Below, piece after piece: positions 1 through 5,682 of a stretch of 6,535 bases of DNA; the stretch's first letter is position 1, and the number at the start of each line of letters is the position of its first letter. Below the pieces are notes generated by a model. The model did no database searches. It had not been told where the DNA came from and saw nothing but the letters and a program-made list of their open reading frames with translations. The position numbers and the translations under genes are program-made. This stretch comes from Microthrixaceae bacterium (GTDB lineage Bacteria > Actinomycetota > Acidimicrobiia > Acidimicrobiales > Acidimicrobilacustridaceae): positions 1 through 6,535 of the forward strand of contig JAHFUU010000154.1 in assembly GCA_023264915.1 (NCBI GenBank), read 5' to 3'.

Positions 1-428
1 CCCGCCGGGTCATAGGTCGTGTTGACCACGGTCTTGTTGGCGTCGGGGATGCCCGCACACGACGTCGCGCACAGCCCATATTCTACCGACGCGACGGTGC
101 CTGAGCGGTTGTAGGACTCCACACGTCGGCGAAGGCTCGAATCTGAGGCGTCGCCTGTGGTCCCCACAGCCGACACGAGCCGCCCGCCGGCCACGGTGTA
201 GCCAACAGCGCTCACCACCGGCGTCGACGAGCCGCTGTTGTAGCCGATCGGGCGGTCAGCAGGGTCATAGGACCACGTGCCCAGGTCACCCGGTGCGTAC
301 GCGCACCCCGAGATCGCGCCGGTCACCACCGCCACACCCGACGCGGTCACAGTCGCCCCAGAGGAGATCGTCAACGTCGTCGGCGAGCTGACCCGCCGCG
401 GTGCGCGATTGCCGGACCGGACCGTCAA
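1..428 (-). CDS. Partial, unassigned surface- or secreted-type protein (5' part, runs off left edge)
   Basis: Read on the minus strand, the frame is open for 142 codons, from just after a TGA at 431-429 to the left edge. Neither plus-strand alternative over this stretch is open. Third positions are mostly C or G, so it looks coding. The predicted protein is rich in Ser, Thr, Gly and Val, with segments such as TLTISSGATVTASGVAVVTG, WSYDPADRPIGYNSG, YTVAGGRLVSAVG and a second TYDPA. It also has cysteines at intervals (SGCAY, GLCATSC). This composition suits an extracytoplasmic beta-rich or pilin-like protein. The two YDPA motifs, 85 residues apart, faintly recall YD/RHS repeats, but the spacing is wrong for a classic array. 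There is no ATG: the possible starts are TTG at 428-426, or internal GTG at 350-348 or 335-333, none with a clear ribosome binding site. It lies 55 bp behind the permease gene on the same strand. It may be a 5'-truncated or frameshifted gene. Family not recognised. Confidence 0.5.
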   Translation of the reverse strand, partial: MTVRSGNRAPRRVSSPTTLTISSGATVTASGVAVVTGAISGCAYAPGDLGTWSYDPADRPIGYNSGSSTPVVSAVGYTVAGGRLVSAVGTTGDASDSSLRRRVESYNRSGTVASVEYGLCATSCAGIPDANKTVVNTTYDPA

Positions 429-432
429 TCAG

Positions 433-464
433 CACACCGTTGGACGGTGAGTGCTGCCGGTGTG
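433..464 (-). terminator. Weak hairpin between permease gene and left-edge fragment
   Basis: CACACCG at 433-439 is complementary to CGGTGTG at 458-464 (7-bp arms, 18-nt loop). An alternative, tighter fold pairs CACCG at 435-439 with CGGTG at 445-449 around a 5-nt loop. Both lie in the short gap after the permease stop (486-484), where a terminator could sit. There is no T-run on the minus-strand downstream side, so a classical intrinsic terminator is not shown. The assignment rests on position plus complementarity only. Confidence 0.2.
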
Positions 465-483
465 GTTGGGTCTGGCTTGCGGG

Positions 484-2064
484 CTATTCGGTGGTGAGGT
501 CGCGGTGCGCGAAACGCCAGGTCGCGATCGCCCCGATGAGGGCAGCGCCGGCGAGCATGATGATGGTGGCTGTGGTGTTGACCGGCAGGGCCGGGGCGGG
601 TGCGAGGTGGTCAAAGGGTGAGATGCCGAGCAGCCAGCCCGGCCACTTGGCCATGGCGCCGATCATGTAGAACAAGTACAGCAGCGGTGGCAGGCCCAAC
701 CCGATGGCGGTCGTGGCTCGCGGGGCGAAAGCCATGGCCCCGAGGCTGATCGAACCGAAAAGTGCGACGACTGGCAGCCCGTTGGCAACTGCGATCAGTG
801 GCCCTGTGATGGATATGTCCGCGCCACGGGCCGCCGCCCCGAGGAACCCACACACCGAGGCGAAAAGGCCCACCGCGAGGATGACCCCGATGCCGACCCC
901 GATCCGCTCCGCGAGCCATCGGCCACGGCTCACGGGTTGGGTGAGGAGAGCGTCGAGGCGATCTGAGGACTCTTCTTCGCGCATCGAGCCGACCAGGGCA
1001 CCAGAGAGGGTGGCCAGCACGACGGCGAGCATCGAGAAGATCAACCCTATGAAGGTGTCCGCGCTGGCGAGGTCGATACCCAGCATCCTCGCAGCCATGT
1101 CCGCGAATCCCTGGTTCTCTGCAACGAGCTTGACCAGGTCGACGGTCAGGAGCCCGAGCACGGCCGTGCTCGCACCGACGCCGATCAGCCACGCCAGAGC
1201 TGTACCTCGACCGGTTCGCAGAGCGAGCGACGAGATCGACTTGGGCCCGCGCCGTCCCCGGTCAGTGTCGCCCAGAACCAGGATGCTGGCACCGAGGTCT
1301 CGCCGGGACCGCAGCAAGAGCGCCGGGACCACAAGCGCAGGTATGCAGGCCACGAACGGCAACAGCGTGGCGGGGCGTGGTGACGCGAACGGTTGCAGGT
1401 CGGTGACCCAACCGAAGGGGGTCGCCCAGCTGACCGGAGACCCGCCGTCTGGGATCGATCCGACGATGCGCAACAGGTAGCTCGCGCCCAGCACGAGCGC
1501 CGCCCAGCTCGCGGCTTGCCTGCGGGTGATCGCCAGCTGGCTGGTGACCGCGGCGACGGCCATGAAGACCAGACCGCATCCGACCCCGCCGGCCGCGAAC
1601 AGCACCGAGCCTGAGGGACCGAGCCCGCCGCTCAGGCATCCTGCCGCGACTGCCACGCCCTGCACGACGATCCCGAAGGTGATGCCGGTGATCTGGCCCG
1701 CGAAGATGGTCGTGGCGCTGAGGGATCCCACCGCCACCAACTCGGCCCGAGCGCTCTCCTCCTCGCCCCTGAGAAGCCTCGATGTGACCACCAGCGCCCA
1801 CACGCCGAAGATCAGCATCAGGAAAGCTCCGACGCGCCATGACAGGAAGCCTCCCGGCGTGTCGAGGCCGACCGAAGGCCCGTACAACGCCCGGAAAGCC
1901 GGGTTGGCACCGATCGAGGTGGCGAGACCCTTGCGTGAGAGCGCTGTCGGGTAGGCCGACTCGTAGGTGTTGACGATCATGACGCAGGTCAGGCCCATCG
2001 CTGCGGCCCACCCCGTGGCGCCCTTCCAGCTGAGGCGCCACGCCAGGCGTGCAACCGAGATCAT
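484..2064 (-). CDS. ABC-2 type exporter permease, duplicated ('polyketide antibiotic exporter'-like)
   Basis: A membrane permease of 526 residues that should form the transmembrane channel for the ATPase encoded just upstream. The N-terminus (about 52-81) carries the family stretch ANPAFRALYGPSVGLDT followed by SWRVGAF. I know this stretch from the actinobacterial family annotated as exporters of polyketide antibiotics (COG3559 type, usually about 530 residues), so length and motifs agree. Many hydrophobic segments are visible, about six per half. The halves look like a duplication: residues 99-117 (RGEEESARAELVAVGSLSA) correspond to 362-380 (REEESSDRLDALLTQPVSR), and each half ends with a Pro-Phe motif and then an Arg-Asp-Leu (217-257 and 483-523). 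A basic linker (about 258-287) joins them. The start ATG overlaps the ATPase stop in TGATG, with GAGGGG 7 nt upstream, indicating translational coupling. Substrate unknown; a drug, antibiotic or lipid-like compound is inferred from the family only. Confidence 0.93.
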   Translation of the reverse strand: MISVARLAWRLSWKGATGWAAAMGLTCVMIVNTYESAYPTALSRKGLATSIGANPAFRALYGPSVGLDTPGGFLSWRVGAFLMLIFGVWALVVTSRLLRGEEESARAELVAVGSLSATTIFAGQITGITFGIVVQGVAVAAGCLSGGLGPSGSVLFAAGGVGCGLVFMAVAAVTSQLAITRRQAASWAALVLGASYLLRIVGSIPDGGSPVSWATPFGWVTDLQPFASPRPATLLPFVACIPALVVPALLLRSRRDLGASILVLGDTDRGRRGPKSISSLALRTGRGTALAWLIGVGASTAVLGLLTVDLVKLVAENQGFADMAARMLGIDLASADTFIGLIFSMLAVVLATLSGALVGSMREEESSDRLDALLTQPVSRGRWLAERIGVGIGVILAVGLFASVCGFLGAAARGADISITGPLIAVANGLPVVALFGSISLGAMAFAPRATTAIGLGLPPLLYLFYMIGAMAKWPGWLLGISPFDHLAPAPALPVNTTATIIMLAGAALIGAIATWRFAHRDLTTE

Positions 2065-2978
2065 CAGTTGGCCCCTCGGTCATCGGCATGATCACCGTCC
2101 CCGTAGTACGCGAGGAACACCTCTTCGAGAGAGGGCTCGCGACTCTCGAAGTCGATCACGTCATGGCGGCTGAGCTCGGCCAGCAGGGCGTTGGGCCGGC
2201 CGCGAAGATGGAATCGCACAGAGTTGGCCGAGACCTCGACCTTCTCGACACCGTCGACGCCGGTCAGGTCCGGCGGAGCGCCGGCGAAGCGAACCTCGAC
2301 GGTGTGCACGGTCATGCCTCTCAGATCGTCGAGGGTGCCGACCTCGACGAGCCTGCCCTGTCGCAGGATGCCGACGCGGTCACACACCGACTCGACCTCG
2401 GAGAGGATGTGGGAGGAGAGGAACACGGTGCGACCCTGCGAGCGGACCTCGCCCACCAGCTGCCGGAACGTCACCTCCATCAACGGGTCGAGACCTGTGG
2501 TGGGCTCGTCCAGCAGCAGCAGGTCCGCGTTCGTTGCGAACGCTGCGATGAGCCCGATCTTCTGCCGGTTGCCCCGCGAGTAGGTGCGACCGCGCTTGGT
2601 CGGATCGAAGTCGAACCGCTCGCACAGCTCGTCGCGGCGCGCAGCGTCGACGCTCCCGTGCAACGCGCCGAGCAGGTCCAGGATCTCGCGACCGCGGAGT
2701 GACGGCCACACGCTCAGCTCGCCGGGCACGTACCCGATCCGGCGGTGAACCTCGACCGACTCGCGCCAAACGTCGCGACCGAAGACCTCGGCGGTCCCAG
2801 AGGTCGCACGCGCCAGGCCCAGCAACACCCGGATCGTGGTCGTCTTGCCCGCTCCGTTGGGCCCCAGGAACCCGAACACCTCACCAGATGCCACATCGAG
2901 ATCCAAGGCGTCGACTGCGGTGAGGTCACCGAAGCACTTGGTGAGACCGCTGGTGTGGATGGGGAGACCCTCGGACAT
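2064..2978 (-). CDS. ABC transporter ATP-binding protein, partner of the permease
   Basis: A cytoplasmic ATPase of 304 residues that powers the neighbouring exporter. The motifs are all visible in order: Walker A GPNGAGKTT (39-47), signature region YSRGNRQK (133-140), Walker B LLLLDEPT (153-160), D-loop GLD (162-164) and H-loop His190 in SSHILSE. Two motifs depart from the textbook. The Q-loop position reads GYVPGE (82-87) without the usual Gln, and the signature is SRGNR instead of LSGGQ. As I recall, both variants are normal in ATPases paired with this permease family, so they are lineage marks and do not suggest loss of function. Residues after about 225 form the variable C-terminal domain typical of DrrA-like ATPases, ending in EPSLEEVFLAYYG. 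The start is supported by AAGGAG 5 nt before the ATG. It is the first gene of a two-gene operon, divergent from pgi. Confidence 0.95.
   Translation of the reverse strand: MSEGLPIHTSGLTKCFGDLTAVDALDLDVASGEVFGFLGPNGAGKTTTIRVLLGLARATSGTAEVFGRDVWRESVEVHRRIGYVPGELSVWPSLRGREILDLLGALHGSVDAARRDELCERFDFDPTKRGRTYSRGNRQKIGLIAAFATNADLLLLDEPTTGLDPLMEVTFRQLVGEVRSQGRTVFLSSHILSEVESVCDRVGILRQGRLVEVGTLDDLRGMTVHTVEVRFAGAPPDLTGVDGVEKVEVSANSVRFHLRGRPNALLAELSRHDVIDFESREPSLEEVFLAYYGDGDHADDRGAN
2072..2077 (-). promoter_or_regulatory. Ribosome binding site of the permease gene
   Basis: GAGGGG on the minus strand lies inside the last codons of the ATPase gene, 7 nt before the permease ATG. It supports the ATG at 2064-2062 and coupled translation through the TGATG overlap. 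Confidence 0.65.
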
Positions 2979-2983
2979 GGTCG

Positions 2984-2989
2984 CTCCTT
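2984..2989 (-). promoter_or_regulatory. Ribosome binding site of the ABC ATPase gene
   Basis: AAGGAG on the minus strand, 5 nt before the ATG at 2978-2976. It is the clearest Shine-Dalgarno sequence in the window and fixes the ATPase start. Confidence 0.8.
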
Positions 2990-3005
2990 GGATCGGGCCT
3001 CGCGG

Positions 3006-3011
3006 AGCCTA
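3006..3011 (-). promoter_or_regulatory. Candidate -10 element of the ABC exporter operon
   Basis: TAGGCT on the minus strand fits the actinobacterial TANNNT pattern. It would start a transcript near base 2999, leaving a leader of about 20 nt that contains the AAGGAG site. No good TTGACA-like -35 is seen at 16-18 bp. That interval is instead occupied by the inverted repeat at 3021-3035, which would suit a promoter depending on an activator or blocked by a repressor. This is inference from motif and spacing only. Confidence 0.35.
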
Positions 3012-3020
3012 GAGCAACTG

Positions 3021-3035
3021 CCCGACTGGGTCGGG
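3021..3035. promoter_or_regulatory. Perfect inverted repeat in divergent promoter region, candidate operator
   Basis: CCCGAC-TGG-GTCGGG: two perfect 6-bp arms around 3 bp, between the divergent exporter and pgi genes. It lies 10 bp upstream of the candidate exporter -10 (3006-3011), so it covers the -35/spacer region. It is about 37-51 bp upstream of the pgi start. A dimeric regulator could bind here and control one or both genes. In a transcript it could also form a small hairpin, but it lies upstream of the inferred start points. No regulator gene is present in the window. Confidence 0.35.
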
Positions 3036-3059
3036 GAAGCGACGTCGTTGGCGACCTGA

Positions 3060-3065
3060 CAGAAT
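3060..3065 (+). promoter_or_regulatory. Candidate -10 element of pgi (possibly leaderless transcript)
   Basis: CAGAAT lies 6 nt before the pgi ATG at 3072, and no Shine-Dalgarno-like purine run precedes that ATG. A start 7 nt after this element would fall on the A of the ATG, giving a leaderless mRNA, which is common in actinobacteria. The hexamer lacks the first T of TANNNT and no strong -35 is visible, so this is a weak call. Confidence 0.3.
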
Positions 3066-3071
3066 CCGGCC

Positions 3072-4718
3072 ATGGCCGATGACCTCAGGGCACCTCGCCA
3101 ACACATCACCGCGACCGACGAGTGGAGCGCTCTGGCATCCCACCACGACCAGATGCGAGACGTGCACCTGCGCGACCTCTTTGCCAGCGACCCGGCCCGC
3201 GGAGACACGATGCTTGTCGAGGCGGCCGATCTGTACCTCGACTACTACAAGCATCGCATCACCTCAGAGACGATCGCCCTGCTGGCGGCGCTCGCCCGCA
3301 AGGCGCGAGTCGAAGAGCTCCGTGACGAGATGTTCGCTGGTGAGCGCATCAACATCACCGAGAACCGGGCCGTCCTTCACGTGGCGTTGCGCGCCCCGGC
3401 CAGCGAGTCGATCCGTCTCGACGGGATCGACGTCGTACCAGGGGTGCATTCGGTGCTCCGCAAGATGGCCGGGTTCGCCGACCGTGTCAGGGGAGCTCAG
3501 TGGCTGGGGCACACGGGCAAGAAGATCCGCAACGTCGTCAACATCGGCATCGGCGGAAGCGACCTCGGCCCTCACATGGCCCACGACGCGCTGGTCGACT
3601 ACAGCGACCGGTCCATGAACTTCAGGTTCGTCTCGAACGTCGACGGCATCGACTTCTATGAGTGCACCCGTGACCTGAAAGCAGACGAGACGCTCTTCAT
3701 CGTCTCGTCCAAGACCTTCACGACCCTCGAGACCATGACCAATGCCCGCACTGCCCGCGAGTGGGCACTGAAGGGCCTCAACGGTGACGAGTCGGCGATC
3801 GCGAAGCACTTCGTGGCGGTTTCGACGAACGCTGTCGAGGTCGCGAACTTCGGCATAGACACCGCCAACATGTTCGAGTTCTGGGACTGGGTCGGTGGCC
3901 GGTACTCGATGGACTCGGCGATCGGGCTCTCGCTGATGATCGCGATCGGCCCCGAACGGTTCCGTGAGATGCTCGCCGGCTTCCATGACATCGACGAGCA
4001 CTTCCGCACCGCGCCGATCGAGTCGAACATGCCGATGCTCATGGGGCTCATCGGGTGCTGGTACAACAACTTCTTCGGGGCCGAGACCGTTGCTGTGCTG
4101 CCTTATGCCCAGTACCTGACCCGCCTGACCTCTTACTTCCAGCAGCTCGAGATGGAGAGCAACGGCAAGTCTGTCGACCGGCAGGGCAACCCGGCGGGGC
4201 TCCAGACCGGCCCGATCATCTGGGGCCAGGCGGGCACCAACGGCCAGCACGCGTTCTACCAGCTGATCCATCAGGGCACGAAGCTCATCCCGTGTGACTT
4301 CATCGGATTCGCCCGGCCCAACCACGTCGTCGGCGACCATCAGGACCTGCTGCTCGCCAACTTCTTCGCGCAGACCCAGGCACTTGCGTTCGGCAAGACA
4401 GCCGCACAGGTCAGGGCCGAGGGTGTGCCCGAGGAACAGGTTCCCCATCGCACCTTCGCCGGCAACCACCCGACAAGCTCGATCCTGGTGTCCGAGCTGA
4501 CTCCGAGGACCGTGGGCCAGTTGATCGCCCTCTACGAGCACAAGGTGTTCACCCAGGGCGTCATCTGGAACGTCAACAGCTTCGACCAGTGGGGCGTCGA
4601 GCTCGGCAAGAAGCTCGCCCAGGCGATCATCCCCGAGCTGCGTTGCGAGCAGGAGCCGCGCCTCTCCCACGATTCGTCGACCAACGCGCTCATCCGCCGC
4701 TACCGCGCCACCCGTTGA
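3072..4718 (+). CDS. pgi: Glucose-6-phosphate isomerase
   Basis: A cytosolic enzyme of 548 residues that interconverts glucose-6-phosphate and fructose-6-phosphate, linking glycolysis, gluconeogenesis and the pentose phosphate route. Length is typical of the bacterial long form. The phosphate- and sugar-binding motifs GIGGSDLGP (159-167) and SSKTFTT (212-218) are intact. Family signature 1 is [14 protein letters not shown] (272-285), containing Arg277. Signature 2 (496-513) has [10 protein letters not shown]. By homology to known enzymes the catalytic residues are Glu362 (in MESNGK), His393 (in TNGQHAF) and Lys513; all are present. The N-terminus ([25 protein letters not shown]) is the usual one, which supports the ATG at 3072 even though no ribosome binding site is seen. 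It is divergent from the exporter operon, and the next gene follows after 14 bp, so the two are probably co-transcribed. No missing residues or frameshift. Confidence 0.98.
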   Translation: MADDLRAPRQHITATDEWSALASHHDQMRDVHLRDLFASDPARGDTMLVEAADLYLDYYKHRITSETIALLAALARKARVEELRDEMFAGERINITENRAVLHVALRAPASESIRLDGIDVVPGVHSVLRKMAGFADRVRGAQWLGHTGKKIRNVVNIGIGGSDLGPHMAHDALVDYSDRSMNFRFVSNVDGIDFYECTRDLKADETLFIVSSKTFTTLETMTNARTAREWALKGLNGDESAIAKHFVAVSTNAVEVANFGIDTANMFEFWDWVGGRYSMDSAIGLSLMIAIGPERFREMLAGFHDIDEHFRTAPIESNMPMLMGLIGCWYNNFFGAETVAVLPYAQYLTRLTSYFQQLEMESNGKSVDRQGNPAGLQTGPIIWGQAGTNGQHAFYQLIHQGTKLIPCDFIGFARPNHVVGDHQDLLLANFFAQTQALAFGKTAAQVRAEGVPEEQVPHRTFAGNHPTSSILVSELTPRTVGQLIALYEHKVFTQGVIWNVNSFDQWGVELGKKLAQAIIPELRCEQEPRLSHDSSTNALIRRYRATR

Positions 4719-4722
4719 GAGG
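4717..4722 (+). promoter_or_regulatory. Candidate ribosome binding site of the gene after pgi
   Basis: GAGAGG overlaps the pgi stop codon (TGA, 4716-4718) and lies 10 nt before the GTG at 4733. The spacing is long but usable. It is the only purine-rich site near this start and suggests that translation follows from pgi. Confidence 0.4.
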
Positions 4723-4732
4723 TTGCAGTGCA

Positions 4733-5488
4733 GTGAAACCTGACCCCCGGCCCTATGACCTCGCGATCTGGCACGAGCCAGAACCGATATCGGCGGCGGA
4801 TGCCCGTCGCGCGTACATGGCCCTGGCCGACGAGTCGGTCGTGGCAACCGAGCCGGCACCCGTCAAGGCCTTTGCCGAGCAGCTGCTGGCCTGCTTCCCG
4901 GGCGCCGAAGCCGATGCACTCGAGCCGGCACCCGGTAGCCGCAACGCACACATCGGCGCGATCCACGGCGACTGCTACATCTATGAGGCTGGTGTCTACC
5001 TGTCAGTGCCCGAGCCACTGGCGCCGGATCTCATCCCGGTCGTGTGCCACCTGGCTGACGGCCATGGCCTCGTCGTCTATGACAGGCAAAGGCAAGGTGT
5101 CTTCCTCCCATCGGCGATGAAGCCGCAGTGGTCGGTTCGGGTCACGGCGGGGGACGGCTTCATTGTGGCCCACGACCCGACCTCAGCTGAGATCCCGGCG
5201 CTGCTCGACGCCGCTGAGCAGAGCGCGTGGTTCCGCATCATCGAGCGCGATGCCGAGCACTACCTTCAGACCGCGCCTGCTGAACCCGAACCAGGCGTGC
5301 AGGTCCAGGGTGGGCCGGGGCCGGGCGGTTCGCGCCCGATCTCTTGGATCGTCGAGTACCGGGACGGGGGGCCAGACCGTCACTTCCAGGCCAGCGGAGC
5401 CACGCTCGACCAGGTCACACGAGCCTTCGTGCTGTTCGCGGTCGGCGGGCGCTTCCCTGATCTCTTCTCGTGGTCGCCTCTGGCCTGA
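4733..5488 (+). CDS. Uncharacterised two-part protein with N-terminal YDLAIW motif
   Basis: A protein of 251 residues, no signal peptide or membrane segment seen, so probably cytoplasmic. I chose GTG at 4733: the frame is open further back into pgi, but only this start keeps the N-terminal motif without a long overlap. Residues 8-126 run from YDLAIWHEPEPIS to HGLVVYDRQ (111-119). This pattern matches, from memory, a family of small unnamed actinobacterial proteins that begin YDLAVW.G.RP and end near HGLVCYDPQ. A Trp-containing middle part (131-180) follows. A Pro/Gly-rich linker (181-200) then leads to a C-terminal segment (201-251: SWIVEYRDGGPDRHFQA, then FAVGGRFPDLFSW), which may be a separate small domain. 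No catalytic motif is recognised. It follows pgi by 14 bp, so co-expression is likely, but a role in sugar metabolism is not shown. Function unknown. Confidence 0.85.
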   Translation: MKPDPRPYDLAIWHEPEPISAADARRAYMALADESVVATEPAPVKAFAEQLLACFPGAEADALEPAPGSRNAHIGAIHGDCYIYEAGVYLSVPEPLAPDLIPVVCHLADGHGLVVYDRQRQGVFLPSAMKPQWSVRVTAGDGFIVAHDPTSAEIPALLDAAEQSAWFRIIERDAEHYLQTAPAEPEPGVQVQGGPGPGGSRPISWIVEYRDGGPDRHFQASGATLDQVTRAFVLFAVGGRFPDLFSWSPLA

Positions 5489-5585
5489 CGGCGGTGAGCC
5501 TCGGCCCCACGATCGAGGGGTCCGATCCGCTGGGGTCGGCACGGCCCTGTCCCGGTCGGCGTCGCAGAGCCTCGATCTGGCCTCC

Positions 5586-5603
5586 GCCAGCTTTCGGGCT
5601 GGC
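5586..5603 (+). terminator. Hairpin after the pgi operon, possible terminator
   Basis: GCCAGC (5586-5591) and GCTGGC (5598-5603) are perfect 6-bp arms around a TTTCGG loop. No T-run follows, so if it ends transcription it is of the T-less kind often proposed for high-GC bacteria. It lies about 100 bp after the stop at 5488 and just before the inferred crotonase promoter. Confidence 0.35.
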
Positions 5604-5622
5604 AGGGATCGCCTGTGCGGGG

Positions 5623-5652
5623 TTCTGGAGATCGGTGCACGGTTGGTAGCCT
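5623..5652 (+). promoter_or_regulatory. Candidate promoter of the crotonase gene
   Basis: A -35-like TTCTGG (5623-5628) and a -10-like TAGCCT (5647-5652, fits TANNNT) are separated by 18 bp. A transcript would begin near 5659 and carry a leader of about 24 nt that includes the ribosome binding site. Motif and spacing only. Confidence 0.4.
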
Positions 5653-5672
5653 CACCAAGCGCCGAGCAGCCG

Positions 5673-5679
5673 AAAGGGA
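5673..5679 (+). promoter_or_regulatory. Ribosome binding site of the crotonase gene
   Basis: AAAGGGA ends 3 nt before the ATG at 5683. It supports that start over later in-frame methionines. Confidence 0.6.
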
Positions 5680-5682
5680 ACC

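Larger units (their letters stand above)
5489..5682. other. Intergenic region of 194 bp before the crotonase gene
   Basis: No credible gene is seen here. It contains CCTCG (5499-5503) facing CGAGG (5514-5518), the stronger hairpin at 5586-5603, and promoter-like hexamers at 5623-5652. The layout suggests that the pgi transcript ends here and a new transcript begins. Confidence 0.5.

Noticed and set aside
1..428. Identification of the left fragment as an RHS/YD-repeat toxin
   Set aside because: Two YDPA motifs are present, but they are 85 residues apart and the usual tightly spaced YD-repeat pattern is missing; too weak to name the family.
433..464. Integron-type recombination site (attC) at the hairpin after the permease
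   Set aside because: The core motifs at the ends of an attC site are missing, and no integrase or cassette structure is present.
704..1480. Plus-strand open frame (258 codons) opposite the permease gene
   Set aside because: The composition (Arg, Pro, Ser, Thr, Ala) is that of an antisense shadow; the permease on the other strand has clear family motifs.
1262..2095. Minus-strand open frame in another phase over the permease and ATPase end
   Set aside because: Arg/Gly-rich out-of-phase translation overlapping two well-supported genes; no motif.
2049..2702. Plus-strand open frame (217 codons) opposite the ATPase gene
   Set aside because: It is antisense to Walker B and signature-motif coding sequence; no independent evidence for a gene.
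4589..4732. Upstream extension of the post-pgi protein to an ATG inside pgi
   Set aside because: It would overlap pgi by 130 bp, and the added residues are an Arg/Ala-rich shadow of the pgi C-terminus. The GTG at 4733 keeps the conserved-looking N-terminus.
3264..4859. Long minus-strand open frame (531 codons) opposite pgi
   Set aside because: It is antisense to a clearly intact pgi. Its protein is a low-complexity Glu/Asp/Val/Arg-rich shadow with no known motif, as expected opposite a high-GC gene.
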